DNA from: Drechslerella dactyloides | Taxonomy: Eukaryota > Ascomycota > Orbiliomycetes > Orbiliales > Orbiliaceae | Length of the DNA: 64,000 nt | NCBI GenBank assembly: GCA_020064725.1 | Contig: JAGTWJ010000006.1 | Coordinates: forward strand, 930,001 to 994,000 | Direction of reading: 5' to 3' | Shown here: in pieces, positions 34,238-45,859 of the stretch | How the letters are laid out: the number at the start of each line of letters is the position of its first letter | How positions within the stretch are numbered: position 1 is the stretch's first letter | Program-made: the position numbers and the translations under genes | Notes under the pieces: generated by a model | What the model saw: only the letters and a program-made list of their open reading frames with translations | Told to the model about the DNA's origin: nothing | Databases searched by the model: none

Positions 34238-37200
34238 TTACGGATTAATACTGATGGATGCCAGCAGCTCTACTATCTTCTCCTGTCCACCGTAGACTGC
34301 CTGTTGCATCGGTGTTCTGCCATGGGAGTCCGTCGCGGCAGCATCTGCCCCGTGGTCCAACAAGAGCCTCACCAAAGCCTCATTCCCCATTCTCGCGGCC
34401 CAATGCAAAGGAACTCTCCCATAGGCATCCCGAGTCTCGAGATTTGGATTACAGGCCAGCACGAGCCGAACAACGGTCTCGTTGCCGCCCTCCACTGCTC
34501 TGTGCAGGATTGTTCTCCCGTCCTTAGCCACTGCTGAAGCGTTCGCGCCGTTGTTCAGCAATAGCTCCACCGCCTTCTCATGGCCTCCCAGTACGGCGAG
34601 ATGCAGAGGGGTCGTGTCGCCTTCTGCTAGTGCGTTCACTTCGCATCCTTGGTCCAGCAAGCGTTTAATTGCTTCCACGTCTCCTTCGCGAGAGCATTTG
34701 TGAAGAGCTGTTCTCTGCTCGTATCCGTCGTCCGCGATAGGCGCAAATCTAGAGAGTAAGGCCGCGGTTTTGTCATGGCGATTCTGTTTCGCATAATCCA
34801 GCGCTGTACGTCCGTCGTAGCATCTCACCGCCGTGTCGGCGCCATATTCGAGCAGCAACTGAACGATGGGAACGTATCCCATCCTAGCCGCCCAGTGCAG
34901 TGCGGTCCCCCCGTGATAATCCACTGGTGCATCCACCCCGGCTCCCTTGTCCAGCAGCAGCTTCACCGCAGCCGGTTTTCCGCCGTCAACCGCGAACCGC
35001 AGAGGCGATCGGCCGTAATCGTCGAATGCGGATATGTCCGCACCATGTTCTATGAGTAGACTCATCACGGCTTCATTGCTGAGTCTACAAGGATGATGCA
35101 GCGGCGTCTTCCCGTCGAAATCCTTCGTGCCGATATCGCGAATGTCAGGACCCTCCAGCAAATGTTGCAACACTATCGGCAGGTTCCAATTCGCGGCCAT
35201 GTGGAGGGCGGTCAGGTTTTTATAGTAGGCGTTATAGCAGCCTTGAAAGGCGATCTGTGGTAGAAACTCGACCTGCGTAGCACAAGCAGCTTTGGTTCTA
35301 TCTCGTAAGAAGCTGGAAACGAATGCGAGCAGTTTCCGCTCGCCTTCTCCGCGTACATGGTCACCCCAATGCTTCGCGCTATACCGTAAGAACGGATATT
35401 CCTGGAGTCTTGTCTCGAGCGATTCATCATCCTGGCAAACCCCGGCGCTGAAGGCGTCGAATAGCAGGTACGTGACGCAAGATTCAGCTATCAGTACCTC
35501 GATCTCCCCGAAGAGTCTCGGGCTCATTTCTTTGAAGTATTCCTGGACGGTCAGATGTGCAAGTCGGACGGTGCTGCTCTCGCGGTCGATGGAGACGAGC
35601 CCGCCGCAGACATTCACCAGTAGCTTTGGAGCGGGAAGGTTTTCGTCATCTAGAGAACTGGTATCGGGCTCCACAGCCAGGCCGTGACATAGTTCCTCGA
35701 CGGAGAATGGCCTTCTGGCGTGAGTCAGCCAGGCGAGCACCCGTAGGGCGAGAGCGGCATGCTGCTTAGATTGAGCTCGCACTCTTTCCAAAGCCACATC
35801 AAACGTCCTTCGAAGATCGGAGGGCATCGTCTTGAGGGCATGGCGTATCTCGCGGATGGTGGTCGCCGCACACACGCTATCCATTTGCAACCGTGCAAGT
35901 AGAAACCTGAAATGCAGTGAGCTACCTATATCTCATGGATATGACGGTGAATCGAAACACTTACATGCCGCCTGCCACCTCAGTGATGTGATCTACAATC
36001 TCGTTGCGCAACTTTGGTTGGATCAAGTCGGCGAGATTTTCGTCATTGTCCAAACGACTCGTAATATAATCCCTGATATCCGACTTTGAAGCTGTAATCT
36101 TGATGTTGGGACCGTTTTCGAACGCGCTACGGATATCCGCAGGATGGGAACGACTTGTGACAAATATTTTTATTGTATCCTGACTTTTTCCCAATTCGTA
36201 CAGTACGGACAGAAGCTGTCGTCTGTGTCTCCTGGAGTCCGATTCATCCAAGGCGTCGATAATGAGATACGTCTGGGAGAACGAGCCGGAAATCTGTAAC
36301 AGCAAATTCGTAAGGTCTGAGAGTTTCGGCAGCCTGCGCTCTTTGCAGAACACTTGATAAAGCTCCTCCAACTTTGATGGCAGAACCAACATCCTCCTGA
36401 CAAGCTGTTTTAGCAAACTCGCCACGAAATAGTCCGGTGTCTGTTTATCCTGATCTTGGTAGTCGCAGTAAAAGTATGCCAGACTAGCGCTTTCGCCATT
36501 GATTTTTTCCGATATGTGATTTATTACCATGGACCTAAGCTTTACAGAAAGTATTAGCCGCCGCCAGAAGTGGTGACACAGCAGATGAACTGGACAGACG
36601 TCATCACGGTTTTTCCAGCGCCCGCTACATGTAAAATTTCAAGTTAATGAAGAACATCCAGATGTATATATAGTTGCGCAACTTACGATCACCATGACAC
36701 CAGATACGAGGAGACTTCGTCGTCAGCCATTTTGTGAACGGCGGGCTGTCCAGAAACCATCGCCCACTCCTCGGATGGTGCTGCCGAAAGACGTCTCTCT
36801 GCTTTTCTTCAAAATTTGCCGAACACAGCCAACTCAAGACGGCTTCGAACTGCATGTCTGTCTTGAGAAGGGTGACTTCGCGCAGAATGGTCGTTGTGAA
36901 CGCAATAATCAGCAGGTGAGTCCAGATAATCGCACCCAAGGATCAACATCAAAGCATCTTCAGACTTACAATCCCTCAGCCGTTAAGGCGGTCTGGAAGA
37001 TCTCTCGGTATCTGTGTAACATCTCGACCAGCTGGGCCGTTTCCTCCTCGACGAACGGCCATGACAGCTTATTAAACCTGATCGCGAACAGCCGAGAGCT
37101 GCCTCTTTTTTTCAGCTTTGAGCAGAGCTGCTCGAGGTCGCGCTTGCATTCCGAAATGGGCAACGTCGCCAGAAGCTTAGATGTCCTGCCTTCTGGCGTG

Positions 37201-37379
37201 TCGATTATCTCCTGCAGTCTCAGGAATAGCAACTTTAGATTCGTCAATTCAAAGATATATTGCGACTCCTTCTCCGATGCCTTGTAGGCGCCGGAAATAT
37301 ATTTGTAGCTGAAGCCGATGAGAGTAACCGAAAGGCTGATCAGACCAGCGATACCGGACGCGATGCTGACCGGATCCAT
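34238..37379 (-). CDS. NACHT-ankyrin STAND receptor (fungal NLR-like)
   Basis: A large signal-transduction ATPase of the NLR-like type used by fungi in heterokaryon incompatibility and probably in innate recognition. Exon 1 (37379-36970) encodes a helical N-terminal domain (DPVSIASGIAGLISLSVTLI). A second part down to 36687, then 36624-36600, gives Walker A GDPGAGKT. Exon 36534-35965 carries Walker B-like TYLIIDALDESD and IFVTSRSHP. The last exon (35906-34238) completes the NACHT (AGGMFLLARLQMDSV) and a winged-helix region with RLAHLTVQEYF. About ten ankyrin repeats end the protein (for example PLHWAARMGNEALVRLLLDH). The link between exon 1 and the next exon is not clean: conserved coding sequence (DMQFEAVLSWLCS) starts in a frame with no good acceptor, so a break there is possible. 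Ligand unknown. Confidence 0.85.
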
Positions 37380-37926
37380 CCTTCATCCGTTGGTTTTCGC
37401 CAAACGCCGGAACGGCTCGAGGTAGGGACAGTACCAGAGCTATATAGCGCTATATCAAGAGCGCTTGACCCTAGAGACACTATGAGAGGACTGGCTCGGG
37501 AGGCAGGCGCCGGAGCCGGGATGATACCCTTAAGAGCCGATATTATCGGTGCGGGGTTTCGAACTGGATGTTTTGTTTGCCTTACGAAGTGGCAATCGCT
37601 CGATGCCTCCCAAGGAGGCACCGCAACACGTACGGCTGCCAAAAATACAACGCGTGTAACGTAACACGACGTGAGTGCACCATTTCTTGGTGTACTGTAT
37701 TTCCATCTACTTGGTAGATAGTATACATACAATAAGCTACCCAGGTACCAGTTTTGGCGTGGCAATTTAATGTAGAAAACAATGCGGTGCCTATAGCAAA
37801 CAAGCGTCCCCCAGAGCTCTCAACTGCAACGCCATATGCATACTATTTGGGGAACATGTCTGTATCGGGGTATCTTCATATAAATGTATGCACGTATGTA
37901 CAATCTGGTAATCGATGCAATGGCCT
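37380..37926. other. Intergenic region, no gene seen
   Basis: About 550 bp between the NLR start codon and the TGS1 stop. It contains the NLR promoter. No frame with recognisable features. Confidence 0.5.
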
Positions 37927-38924
37927 TCACTCCAGAAGCCCGGCTCCGGTGCTGCCGAAATATGCACATAGCGCCTTACTCCGCTCCTGCAGGCAGTAGT
38001 GGACGATCTTGATATCGTCGTTGTCCGGCTCGTACCCCGCGATCTGGTTCAGGTCGCCGTTCCGCGGCAGATACATTACGATCTCGGATGAGATCTTACG
38101 CGCCGCTGCGTATATTTCCGCCCTGTGGACACACGTCTCAGCGTTACGTTCATAGCAGGGGTTGTAGCGTTGGAATGAATGCTAAGCTTACCCTCCGTAG
38201 GTCATCGACTGGAGGTCGAATATCTCGTCGTGCTTGTAGCTCGGTCCGCCCCACGGCGGGCTCATGAATACGACGTCCACGTTGTCACTCCCGTCCCAGC
38301 GCTTGGCGTACTCGAAAAAATCGGCCTGCACAAAATCGATCTTCTCCGCGACGCCGTAGACTACAGCGTTGTGACGCGCGCACGCGAGCATCGTCTCGTC
38401 GTGGTCGATCGCGATGACCTTTTCGCATTGCGGGGATAGCGCGAACTGGATGGCGTTCCCGCCGACGCCACAGAAGGCGTCGATTATGACTTGTGGCTTC
38501 GCGAGGGACGGCGGGAGGATGTGGCGGGCGATCTTGTGTGCGACCTGCTCGGGCGTGACGCTATAGTAGCCCTCGTCGGTGATCCAGATGCCCTCGTCCC
38601 AGAGCGAGAAGAGCGAGTAGCGCTGGCGCCAGTAACTAATAGAGGCTGCTGTCAGTTTTTGCCAGTTTTGAGATGACGGATTGGGTGGAATGGAGCGCAC
38701 CCGACGAGGTCCCAGGGGACGGTGTCCTTGGTGTACATGCTGACTCCGTCCGGGAGCGTCATGGCGGCGAGCTTGCGCTTCTTCCCGCGGCCGCTGCCAT
38801 CGGCGTCGCCGTGCGCGTGGCCGTCCACGCTCTGCCGTTTCATTTCATCGGTGATGGTGGTACCGTGGTGGGTTGGCGTGCTGTTGTTGGTTCGCGAGTT
38901 TGCGCCGGCCTTTTTAGAGCGCAT
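37927..38924 (-). CDS. TGS1: Trimethylguanosine synthase Tgs1
   Basis: A 287-residue methyltransferase that converts the m7G cap of snRNAs, snoRNAs and telomerase RNA to the trimethylguanosine cap in the nucleus or nucleolus. Exons are 38924-38701, 38635-38192 and 38122-37927. The Lys/Arg-rich N-terminus (GRGKKRKLAAM) resembles a nuclear signal. The core follows the family: KDTVPWDLVGYWRQRYSLFS, then SAM-binding DAFCGVGGNAIQFA (Asp127), AIDHDETMLACARHNA, and the catalytic SPPWGGPSY at residues 200-208, whose Trp stacks on the cap guanine. It diverges from the Tls1-like gene with 141 bp between start codons. Confidence 0.95.
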
Positions 38925-39065
38925 GTTTCGCGGCCGAGCGACTCATCTTGGCGGCTGCATCATCGCTCTTCTTCTTCACCGCACCACCACGCCTTCCAAC
39001 CTTCCGCCTGCTCCCACAGACGCTGATACATCGCGCAGAATCGCCTGACTGGACGCTCCTCCGCC
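38925..39065. promoter_or_regulatory. Very short shared promoter, TGS1 / TLS1
   Basis: The two start codons lie 141 bp apart in divergent orientation, so both promoters and both leaders must fit or overlap here. No TATA box is evident. The sequence is GC- and pyrimidine-rich on the plus strand. Confidence 0.6.
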
Positions 39066-40309
39066 ATGGAGATAGACTCCCTTTCGCCGGCCCCGGCAGC
39101 CGACCCGTTCCTGCACACCTTCAAACCCCGGAAGCATCGACCGTCTCGCCAAGTGAGGAACCGCGACGGCGAAACCGGCAGCGCGACGCCCGAAGCCGCC
39201 GCCGTCGATACACCACAGACAGCAGATGGCGTTACCTCAGACGCCGTGATGACGCCAGCGCCCCCGGACGACGACACCGCACAAGAGGGCGACTCGCTGT
39301 CCGTCGCCGAGATACTCCGTCTGCGCAAACAGGCGAAGCCCAAGAAGCGCGGTCTCGACTTCACGGTAGACAGACGAGCGAAGACACCGACCGCCGAGGA
39401 AGAGGAGGCGATCGCTGAAAAGGACGCCGTCGACAAGGAGGTCAATGCCGTCGTCAACCGTTTCACCGGCCAGACGGGCGCCATCGTCGACGTCAACGAA
39501 CACATGTAAGGATGCACCCACCCACCCACCCACTCCGTCCTCACAACCGTCTTGGAACGACGCGGATGCTAATCGCGCTGTCAGGATGAAGTTTATCGAA
39601 TCCGAGCTGGCCAAGCGCAGGATGGAGGAGACCTCCCAGCCTCTCCCCGTAACCGACGACGAAGAAGATCCGAACGAGAAACGAGTCTACCCAGCGCCGC
39701 TGACCTCGACCAAGATATCGGAGCGGCGGATCGGTAAATGGCCCGTCCGACCGGACTTTCGGGGCGCGACTCTCGGCAAGCTGCAGGAAATCGACCTCGG
39801 CGCCGAGAGCACGCGCAAGAACGTCGAGCGGACAGAGGAGGCGAAGCGCCGACTGGCGGCCGGCGAGCCCTGGAGAGAGCCGGAGCCGGAGGACCCGAAG
39901 AAGAAGAAGCGCGGAAAGAGGCGACGGAACAGCCTCGACATCGAGCGAGACAAGCTCGTTGAAGAAGTCCTCAAAGAGTCGCGACGTGAGTTGCCCATAC
40001 CCCCTATCTCATATCTACATATATCGCAGGCATCGGCTAACGATGAGTGCGACAGTGGACATCTACGAGGAGCCGGACCTAGCTGCCGGCAAGGCACAAC
40101 CGGACGAAGACGACATGGCAGCGGACGACCGGATCGCAGAGCAGTTCCGCCGCGAGTTCATGGACGCCCAAAGCGCCCGCCGCAGAGGGCGGGCGAACAA
40201 CAACAAGAAGAAAGACGACCCAAAACGCCCGAGGGGCCCGAAGCTGGGTGGCAGCAGAGCCGCGAGAGCAGCCATGCGCGAGAGCGAGAAGGCGGCTGGG
40301 AAGCGATGA
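39066..40309 (+). CDS. TLS1: Tls1 / C9orf78 (HCA59) family splicing factor
   Basis: A 364-residue protein of the HCA59 family. Fission yeast Tls1 regulates splicing of shelterin-related transcripts through Brr2, and human C9orf78 sits in the spliceosome. Exons are 39066-39505, 39585-39985 and 40056-40309. Conserved pieces are FKPRKHRPSRQVRNRD, SVAEILRLRKQAKPKKRG, the block NRFTGQTGAIVDVNEHM joined across the intron to MKFIESELAKRR, and the C-terminal RPRGPKLGGSRAARAAM. The centre and tail are very basic (KKKKRGKRRRNS), consistent with a nuclear RNA-associated protein. The first intron begins with a (CCCA)n run. Neighbour TGS1 also acts on spliceosomal RNA. Confidence 0.9.
39515..39533 (+). 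repeat. (CCCA)n microsatellite in an intron
   Basis: Five tandem ACCC units directly after the GTAAGG donor of the first TLS1-like intron. Confidence 0.75.
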
Positions 40310-40433
40310 ATATCGGGTTACGTTTTACACGACTGGCGTTCGGCGGCTTTACGAGGGTGTTTTATACATATAAAATTTCAGATAAGATACGATCATTGTA
40401 ACAATAGCAGTAATAACAAATACATGCATATTC

Positions 40434-41386
40434 TTACTTCCACGCGATGTCGACCGCGGGATCGTTCCGCGCAACGGACTCTTCGATCCCCTGCCGCCGC
40501 TCCTTCTCCGCAGTGCTGACACCCAACGCCTTATCCCTGCCCTCGAGCTCCTTCTCGAGCTCCGGCGGCACCTGTTCGCTCTTCGTATAGCTGCCCATGA
40601 GCAGCGGTTCGCCAAGCGGCACGCCGTGTCCCTTGTCGACCTGCCACAGATGGTACGTTTTCCCATACAGCTTTGTGATCGCCGCCATTTCGGCGTCCTC
40701 GACCGCGTTCCAGGCGGGCGTGGGGGTCGGCGAGATGGACGGCTGGGGCATAACTAGCATGCCGGACTTTACTTCAAAGTTGTGGGTGTGCCAGAGCTTC
40801 TTTTCGTCGTCGGGCAGCGTTGAGAAGATGTTGTGCGAGATCATGTACTCCACTAATTCATGATTGTAATGAAATGTGTCAGAATTGAATATAATAATTT
40901 GTTGCTGGGATGGTAAGTTAAACTTACCGCCAATCAGTCGGGCGCCTTGCTCGGGTGAGTCGAATATCAGGCACTGCCGCATGTCTACCATATAACATAC
41001 AGTTAGCCGGTAGTCACAAATACAATATTCACCACCAGCAACATGTTAACGAGGATGGAAGGCAATACCATCTCCGAGCGGCGAGCAGAAGTGGTGCGCG
41101 GACACCCACCGCGATGGGTCTTTAGCATATACGTGATAGCCATGGAGCCAGCCGCTGCTGCTGATTTAGCCTCTGTACATATAATATATACTGTTCAAGG
41201 CGTCGAGAGACGTACCAGACGTTTGATAGCGGCCCGTTGCCCTTGAATCGTTGGCGTCTTACGTCAGCTAGAAAATTCAATCGATCCAGTACATCAAGTG
41301 TTGATTAAGGTTGTCCAACTGACGGTGAAGGCGTCTTTTGGCTTCCCTGTTGCTTCGGCTGCGATACCAGCTACGGTTGAAGCCAT
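40434..41386 (-). CDS. DUF1264 protein (oil-body-associated protein-like)
   Basis: A 218-residue DUF1264 protein, the family of plant oil-body-associated proteins; the molecular role in fungi is unknown. Five exons: 41386-41324, 41241-41216, 41160-41069, 40984-40928 and 40852-40434. Family signatures are GPLSNV, HGYHVYAKDPSRWVSAHHFC, DMRQCLIFDSPEQGARLIGV, HTHNFEVKSGMLVMP and LYGKTYHLWQVDKGHGVPLG. The acceptor of exon 3 is a triple CAGCAGCAG, so exon starts at 41160, 41157 or 41154 all keep the frame and differ by one Ser each. No signal peptide or membrane segment is seen. Its stop converges on TLS1 with only 124 bp between, so the 3' UTRs may overlap. Confidence 0.88.
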
Positions 41387-41837
41387 GTTGACGGAATTCA
41401 ATTGCTTTGAAGGCTCGGTTTACACCTGTATACTAAATCTGTATGCCGCCGACAGTAGTAGTAGAATCGAATATGTATATTTTTATATATATCGTCGTAT
41501 CAATTGTAGAATGCAGGTGTTGGATTTGCTGTGCAAGCTCTGTGGATATCGTGTAGGCTAAGACAGCTCTTGCTTCTCAAGTTACGGACAGAGGGCCGAT
41601 TATGGATACGCCTTCAACGTTAATATAACGGGATACCAAATCCGCATCATCTATCGATATATCTAAGTATATATTGCGTCACTCGACGATGCTTTTCAAT
41701 GTAACGTGGGCAAAAGGCGTCGACGGTAAGGATACAGCAGTCGGATATGCACGTAAACGGAAAGGCGGCCGCTCCACCGTCATACCCACGAAATCCAACC
41801 GACCCTTGTCTCTACGCAACACGGCCACCGTTGCATT

Positions 41838-43427
41838 CTACAAGACCGGCCACCGCCCCTTGATAGCAGCCGTCAAGCCGGCCCGCTCGACGATTTCCCT
41901 CGCATGGCTGTCCGCTTTCCGCCTCACCGCCTCCTCATCCATCGTTGTCAGTTTGCCGTCTCGCACGAGCACCTTTCCGTCCACGACGACGAGCTCGACG
42001 TCCCGTCCTGTCGCCGTGTACACGATCGTTGCAACGGGGTCAAACGACGGCGTAAGATGCAGCTGCCGCAGGTCTATTGCGACGAAATCCGCCTTCTTGC
42101 CGACCTCCAGCGATCCGATTTGCGCTTCTAATCCTAGCGCGCGCGCGCCGTTGATGGTGGCCATCTCCAGCACGCTTTCGGCGGGGACGACGGTCGGGTC
42201 GCTGTGGGTTGCCTTGTGGACTATCGCTGCCAGCTTCATCTCTTGCAATAGGTCGTTCGTGCCGTTGCACGGCGCCCCATCGGTGCCCAGTCCGACGTTT
42301 ACACCGGCGGCAAGCAGCTCCGGTACCCGTGCGAACCCCGATGCGAGCTTTGCGTTCGACGTGGGGCAATGCGCTACGTGCGTGCCGGAGTCGCGTAATA
42401 GCTGGACGTCCGTGTCGTCGAGGTGGACCATGTGTACTAGGACGGTGCGGGGGCCCAGCAGGCCGACGGACCGGCAGTATGTCGTTGGCGTGTGGCCGCG
42501 CGAAGTGTAGAACTCGCGGTCGGCGGTGACCTCTGCGCAGTGCATTGTTATCGGGATGTTGTTGGCTTTTGATATCGCTGACATCTCGGTCAGCAGGGCG
42601 TCTGAAACGCTGGCGGATGAAACGTGCGTTAGCTTGCGCACCCATACATGTGCTATTATAAGATACGCATGCATGTACGTATGTAGTACGTACCCCGGCG
42701 GCGTCCTGGCGCCGAACCAGACGCGTATCCGGCCGTCCGCTTTCCCATCCCACTTTTCGTGCATCGCGACCGCGCCGAGGAGGCTCTGCTCCCGGGATTC
42801 GACGAGGCCGGGGTGCATCGTGCGTTTTTCCTCGGTGGCGTATTTGCCCACGTCCATGACGATCTTGCCGAGGCAGCCTCGGATGCCGCTCTTCTCGACC
42901 GCGCGCGCGAGGCCGTCGAAGCCGTATCTGTCCGCGAACTACAATTTACAGCGTGCAATCACTAGAAGGTCAGCACCGCCTTCACGATATTACAGATCAC
43001 CCTCGATCGATATCGATTACTGGACGACGGGTGTAGGGCTTTGGGAAGGGAATACCATGCTTTCGAGGAAACAGGTCGTGCCGGACTTGAGCATCTCCGC
43101 GATCGAGATTTCCGCGGCGACCTCGCCGTCGGCGGCGGTAAAGTTGCCCTGGAGGACCCAGATGCGGTCGCACAGCCAGCCGATGAGCTCGAGGTCGTCG
43201 GCGGCGCCGCGGAGGAGGGTCTGCGCGGTGTGCATGTGCGTGGAGATGAGGCCCGGGAAGACGACGCGGCCGGTGAGGTCGGTTTTTTCTTCGTCTGGGT
43301 ATTTTTGCAGCAGGTGGCGTGCTTTGCCAATGTCCGCGATGGTGTCGCCGCGGACGAGGATGGCGGCGTCCGTGATGATTTCGCGGTTTCCGTTGACGGT
43401 CACGACCGTCGCGTTTGAGTAGAGCAT
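41838..43427 (-). CDS. ATZ/TRZ-type amidohydrolase (cytosine/guanine deaminase-like superfamily)
   Basis: A 462-residue metal-dependent hydrolase. Exons are 43427-43056, 42938-42694 and 42609-41838. Metal ligands are His64 and His66 in STHMHTAQ, then the His of MHCAE, the His of VLVHMVHLDD and the Asp of VGLGTDGAPCNG. This pattern fits the chlorohydrolase/S-adenosylhomocysteine or methylthioadenosine deaminase group within subtype III amidohydrolases. It lacks guanine-deaminase-specific features I would trust, so the substrate is open: deamination of an N-heterocycle or adenosine derivative is most likely. The C-terminal beta-sandwich half (GSLEVGKKADFVAIDL) is complete. Third codon positions are GC-rich. 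Confidence 0.85.
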
Positions 43428-44428
43428 GATTACTGTTCCTTGACTGTACAGTCGTGATACCTTACTGTATCTTACAATTCTCGTCTGTCGATATTGCATA
43501 TATTGGATTTTCATGCTGGCGACGAGGGTGAATTTTATAGCAGGGCAAAATGCAACAGCGGACGGTGCCGACCGGCGCAAAATGTCGAAATGGAAGCCGA
43601 CGCCGCGAACCACACGCGGCCTGAAACCCAGCTGCATTGCGAGTCATGGCCTGCGAGTCATGGCGGTGCGCTTCGGAACCACGCTCTCGCCGACTTTACC
43701 AATTTCTCCATCATGCTGGTTTGTAAAAGATGACAATGGGATGGCAATGTCGCCAGCATCATGCGCGTGCGCGTAGGATGTCTGCATGGCAACGATGCGC
43801 ATTTTTACATTGGCAGTAATGTAGCATTCGCCTGACACGATGCGCCGCCGATACGACTCTGCAATTTGACTCTGATTGTACACCCGGTGCCTGGCCGCAA
43901 TCTCTCGTTCACGATAATATATTATAGACCGTATCCACCCGCCGATGATTGTGTTTCTACGTACCTCGGCAGGCGCAGGCGGGACAGGTGCCTAGTGGGG
44001 GTAATACATCGAGCGGGCGCCGTCGCAGCAGGCCACGCCATCCATAAAACCAAAAAACTAACTCACGAAATCTCTGTCCCCAGCGGATACGTATACCTAT
44101 AAAATATATGCGCCCGTCAAACGCGATGCTACCCTCCGGCCGTATTTGCACCTGCTAGGTACCTACCTACCCTTGACTTTTCGCGCCGACGAAATAGAAA
44201 GGAAACACGCCCTGCATTCACGGAGCGCGGTGCCGGTGCTTAAAGTAGCATACCGCCAGCCAAGCACGCATACCTTCCGATACGAGCATACTAGACTACC
44301 AGCTCCCGCACGCATTCCAGCTAGCCAGCTCGCCCTGGCCTAGCTAATCAGATCGTATCGGATCGCAAATATAAGCACCTCCCACTTAATAAGTACTTAA
44401 CTTATATAAGAGCGACACGGGGGCCGCG
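43428..44428. other. Divergent intergenic region, no gene seen
   Basis: About 1 kb between the starts of the amidohydrolase and the GH16 gene. It has no frame with recognisable features. A TATATAAG box at 44403-44410 lies close to the GH16 start. Confidence 0.5.
44403..44410 (+). promoter_or_regulatory. TATA-like box before the GH16 gene
   Basis: TATATAAG lies only 19 bp before the first ATG at 44429. If it is the functional TATA box, transcription would start at or after that ATG, and the next in-frame Met (44465) would be the true start. Confidence 0.35.
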
Positions 44429-45859
44429 ATGGGGGACGACACTCGGATACGTGTACACCCTTCCATGGACGAGCAGGACTGCACGTTGAAACCTACCGCG
44501 CCGACGCAATCGCCCTCGCAATTGTCACCCTGGAACCCGCGCTATTGGAGCTGGAAAAAGTGGATAGCTGCGGTTACTGCTGTTTGTATCGTCGTCGCTG
44601 CTGCTGTCGTGCCGGTTAAGGTTGTCGAGATGAACCGGTATCCGGTGTACTCGCCGCTGAGCTACTCGCTGCAGGACGTCTGTACGTTTGCTCTCTATAT
44701 ACTTTCTAGTTTTTGTGGTGAGGGAGTGGCTAATGTCGATGTGTAGATAGCGGTGTCAACTTTTTCGATGCGTACGTATAAACATCTTCTGGTGGGTATG
44801 GACTCTGCTGATATGGCGTGTAGATGGGACTTTGGCAACGGCACCGAGGCGACCAACGGCTTCACCAAGTGAGTACCCACTAATCTTCCCTACGGTACGA
44901 GTGCAATGAGACTAACGGGGGATGAATAGTTACGTAACGCGCGAGGGAGCGGCGTGGTCGAATTTGACGTACGCGACGCCGAACCAGGCGATAATCAAGG
45001 TGCTCGCCCAGGACGACACGGGACCGGCCGGCCGGCCGACGGTCAAGCTGCTATCGAAGCAGCGGTACACTCAGGGCTTATTCCTATTCGACATTGAGCA
45101 CGTCCCCTTCGGATGCGGCACCTGGCCCGCCATCTGGACCTCCGACCCCGACCCAGGTATACCTCCCTTCCCTCACCGACACATGCAAGATACAGCTATA
45201 CGTGTGGAGATACTGATGTGTGGGTTACTGCAGAAATCTGGCCGAGTAATGGCGAAATCGACATTGTCGAAGCCGTCAACCAGGGCACAAAAGGCACCCA
45301 AATGACGCTGCACACAACCGACGGCTGCCAGATGCGCGGCGTCAAACGCAAGCAGACGGGCAAAACCCTCTCCACAAACTGCCTCAACAGCACAAACTAC
45401 AACATGGGCTGCGCGGTAGCCGGTCCCGCGAACAGCTACGGCGACGCTGCGAATCGTGGTGGCGGCGGGGTGTATGCGATGGAGTGGCGGACGGCGGGTA
45501 TCCGCATGTGGTTCTTCCCGCGCAGCGCTATACCCCCCGACGTCCGCACCGCCCTCACCAACGACAATAAGAATACGGCAGCAAAGGATGGAGGCAAACC
45601 GGACCCGTCGAGCTGGGGTATGGCGACGGCGGACTTTCCCTCAACGGGCTGCGATATCGACAAACATTTCAAGAATCACCGGATCATTATCAATATCTCG
45701 CTGTGCGGTGATTGGGCGGGTGCGCAGTCGATTTATACGGACGAGTATGCGTGTCCCGGTACCTGCGCCGAGTACGTTGGCAGCAACCCGGATGGGTTCG
45801 CGCAGGCGTACTGGGCTATCAACAGTATCAGGGTGTACAGCGGGCAGCAGATATCATAG
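44429..45859 (+). CDS. GH16-type endo-beta-1,3(4)-glucanase, type II membrane protein
   Basis: A 391-residue glycoside hydrolase family 16 enzyme of the endo-1,3(4)-beta-glucanase type. It would cut beta-1,3/1,4-glucans in the wall or in plant material. Exons are 44429-44681, 44747-44771 (25 nt), 44824-44868 (45 nt), 44930-45156 and 45234-45859. A cytosolic N-terminus of about 45 residues precedes one membrane helix (WIAAVTAVCIVVAAAVVPVK), so the catalytic domain faces outward. The active site NGEIDIVEAVNQG holds Glu191, Asp193 and Glu196 of the ExDxxE motif. Other family marks are GTWPAIWT, GGGVYAMEW and INISLCGDWAG. A start at 44465 would shorten the tail by 12 residues without touching the anchor. 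Confidence 0.92.

Noticed and set aside
34238..35200. Ankyrin repeats as a DNA-level tandem repeat
   Set aside because: The repeats are similar only at protein level and too diverged at DNA level to be an unstable array.
38948..39418. Plus-strand frame overlapping the TLS1-like exon in another phase
   Set aside because: Shadow of the Tls1 exon; Arg-rich, no conserved sequence.
43041..43418. Plus-strand 125-codon frame opposite the amidohydrolase
   Set aside because: Antisense to the exon holding the HxH metal motif; Glu/Gly-rich artefact of GC-rich codons.
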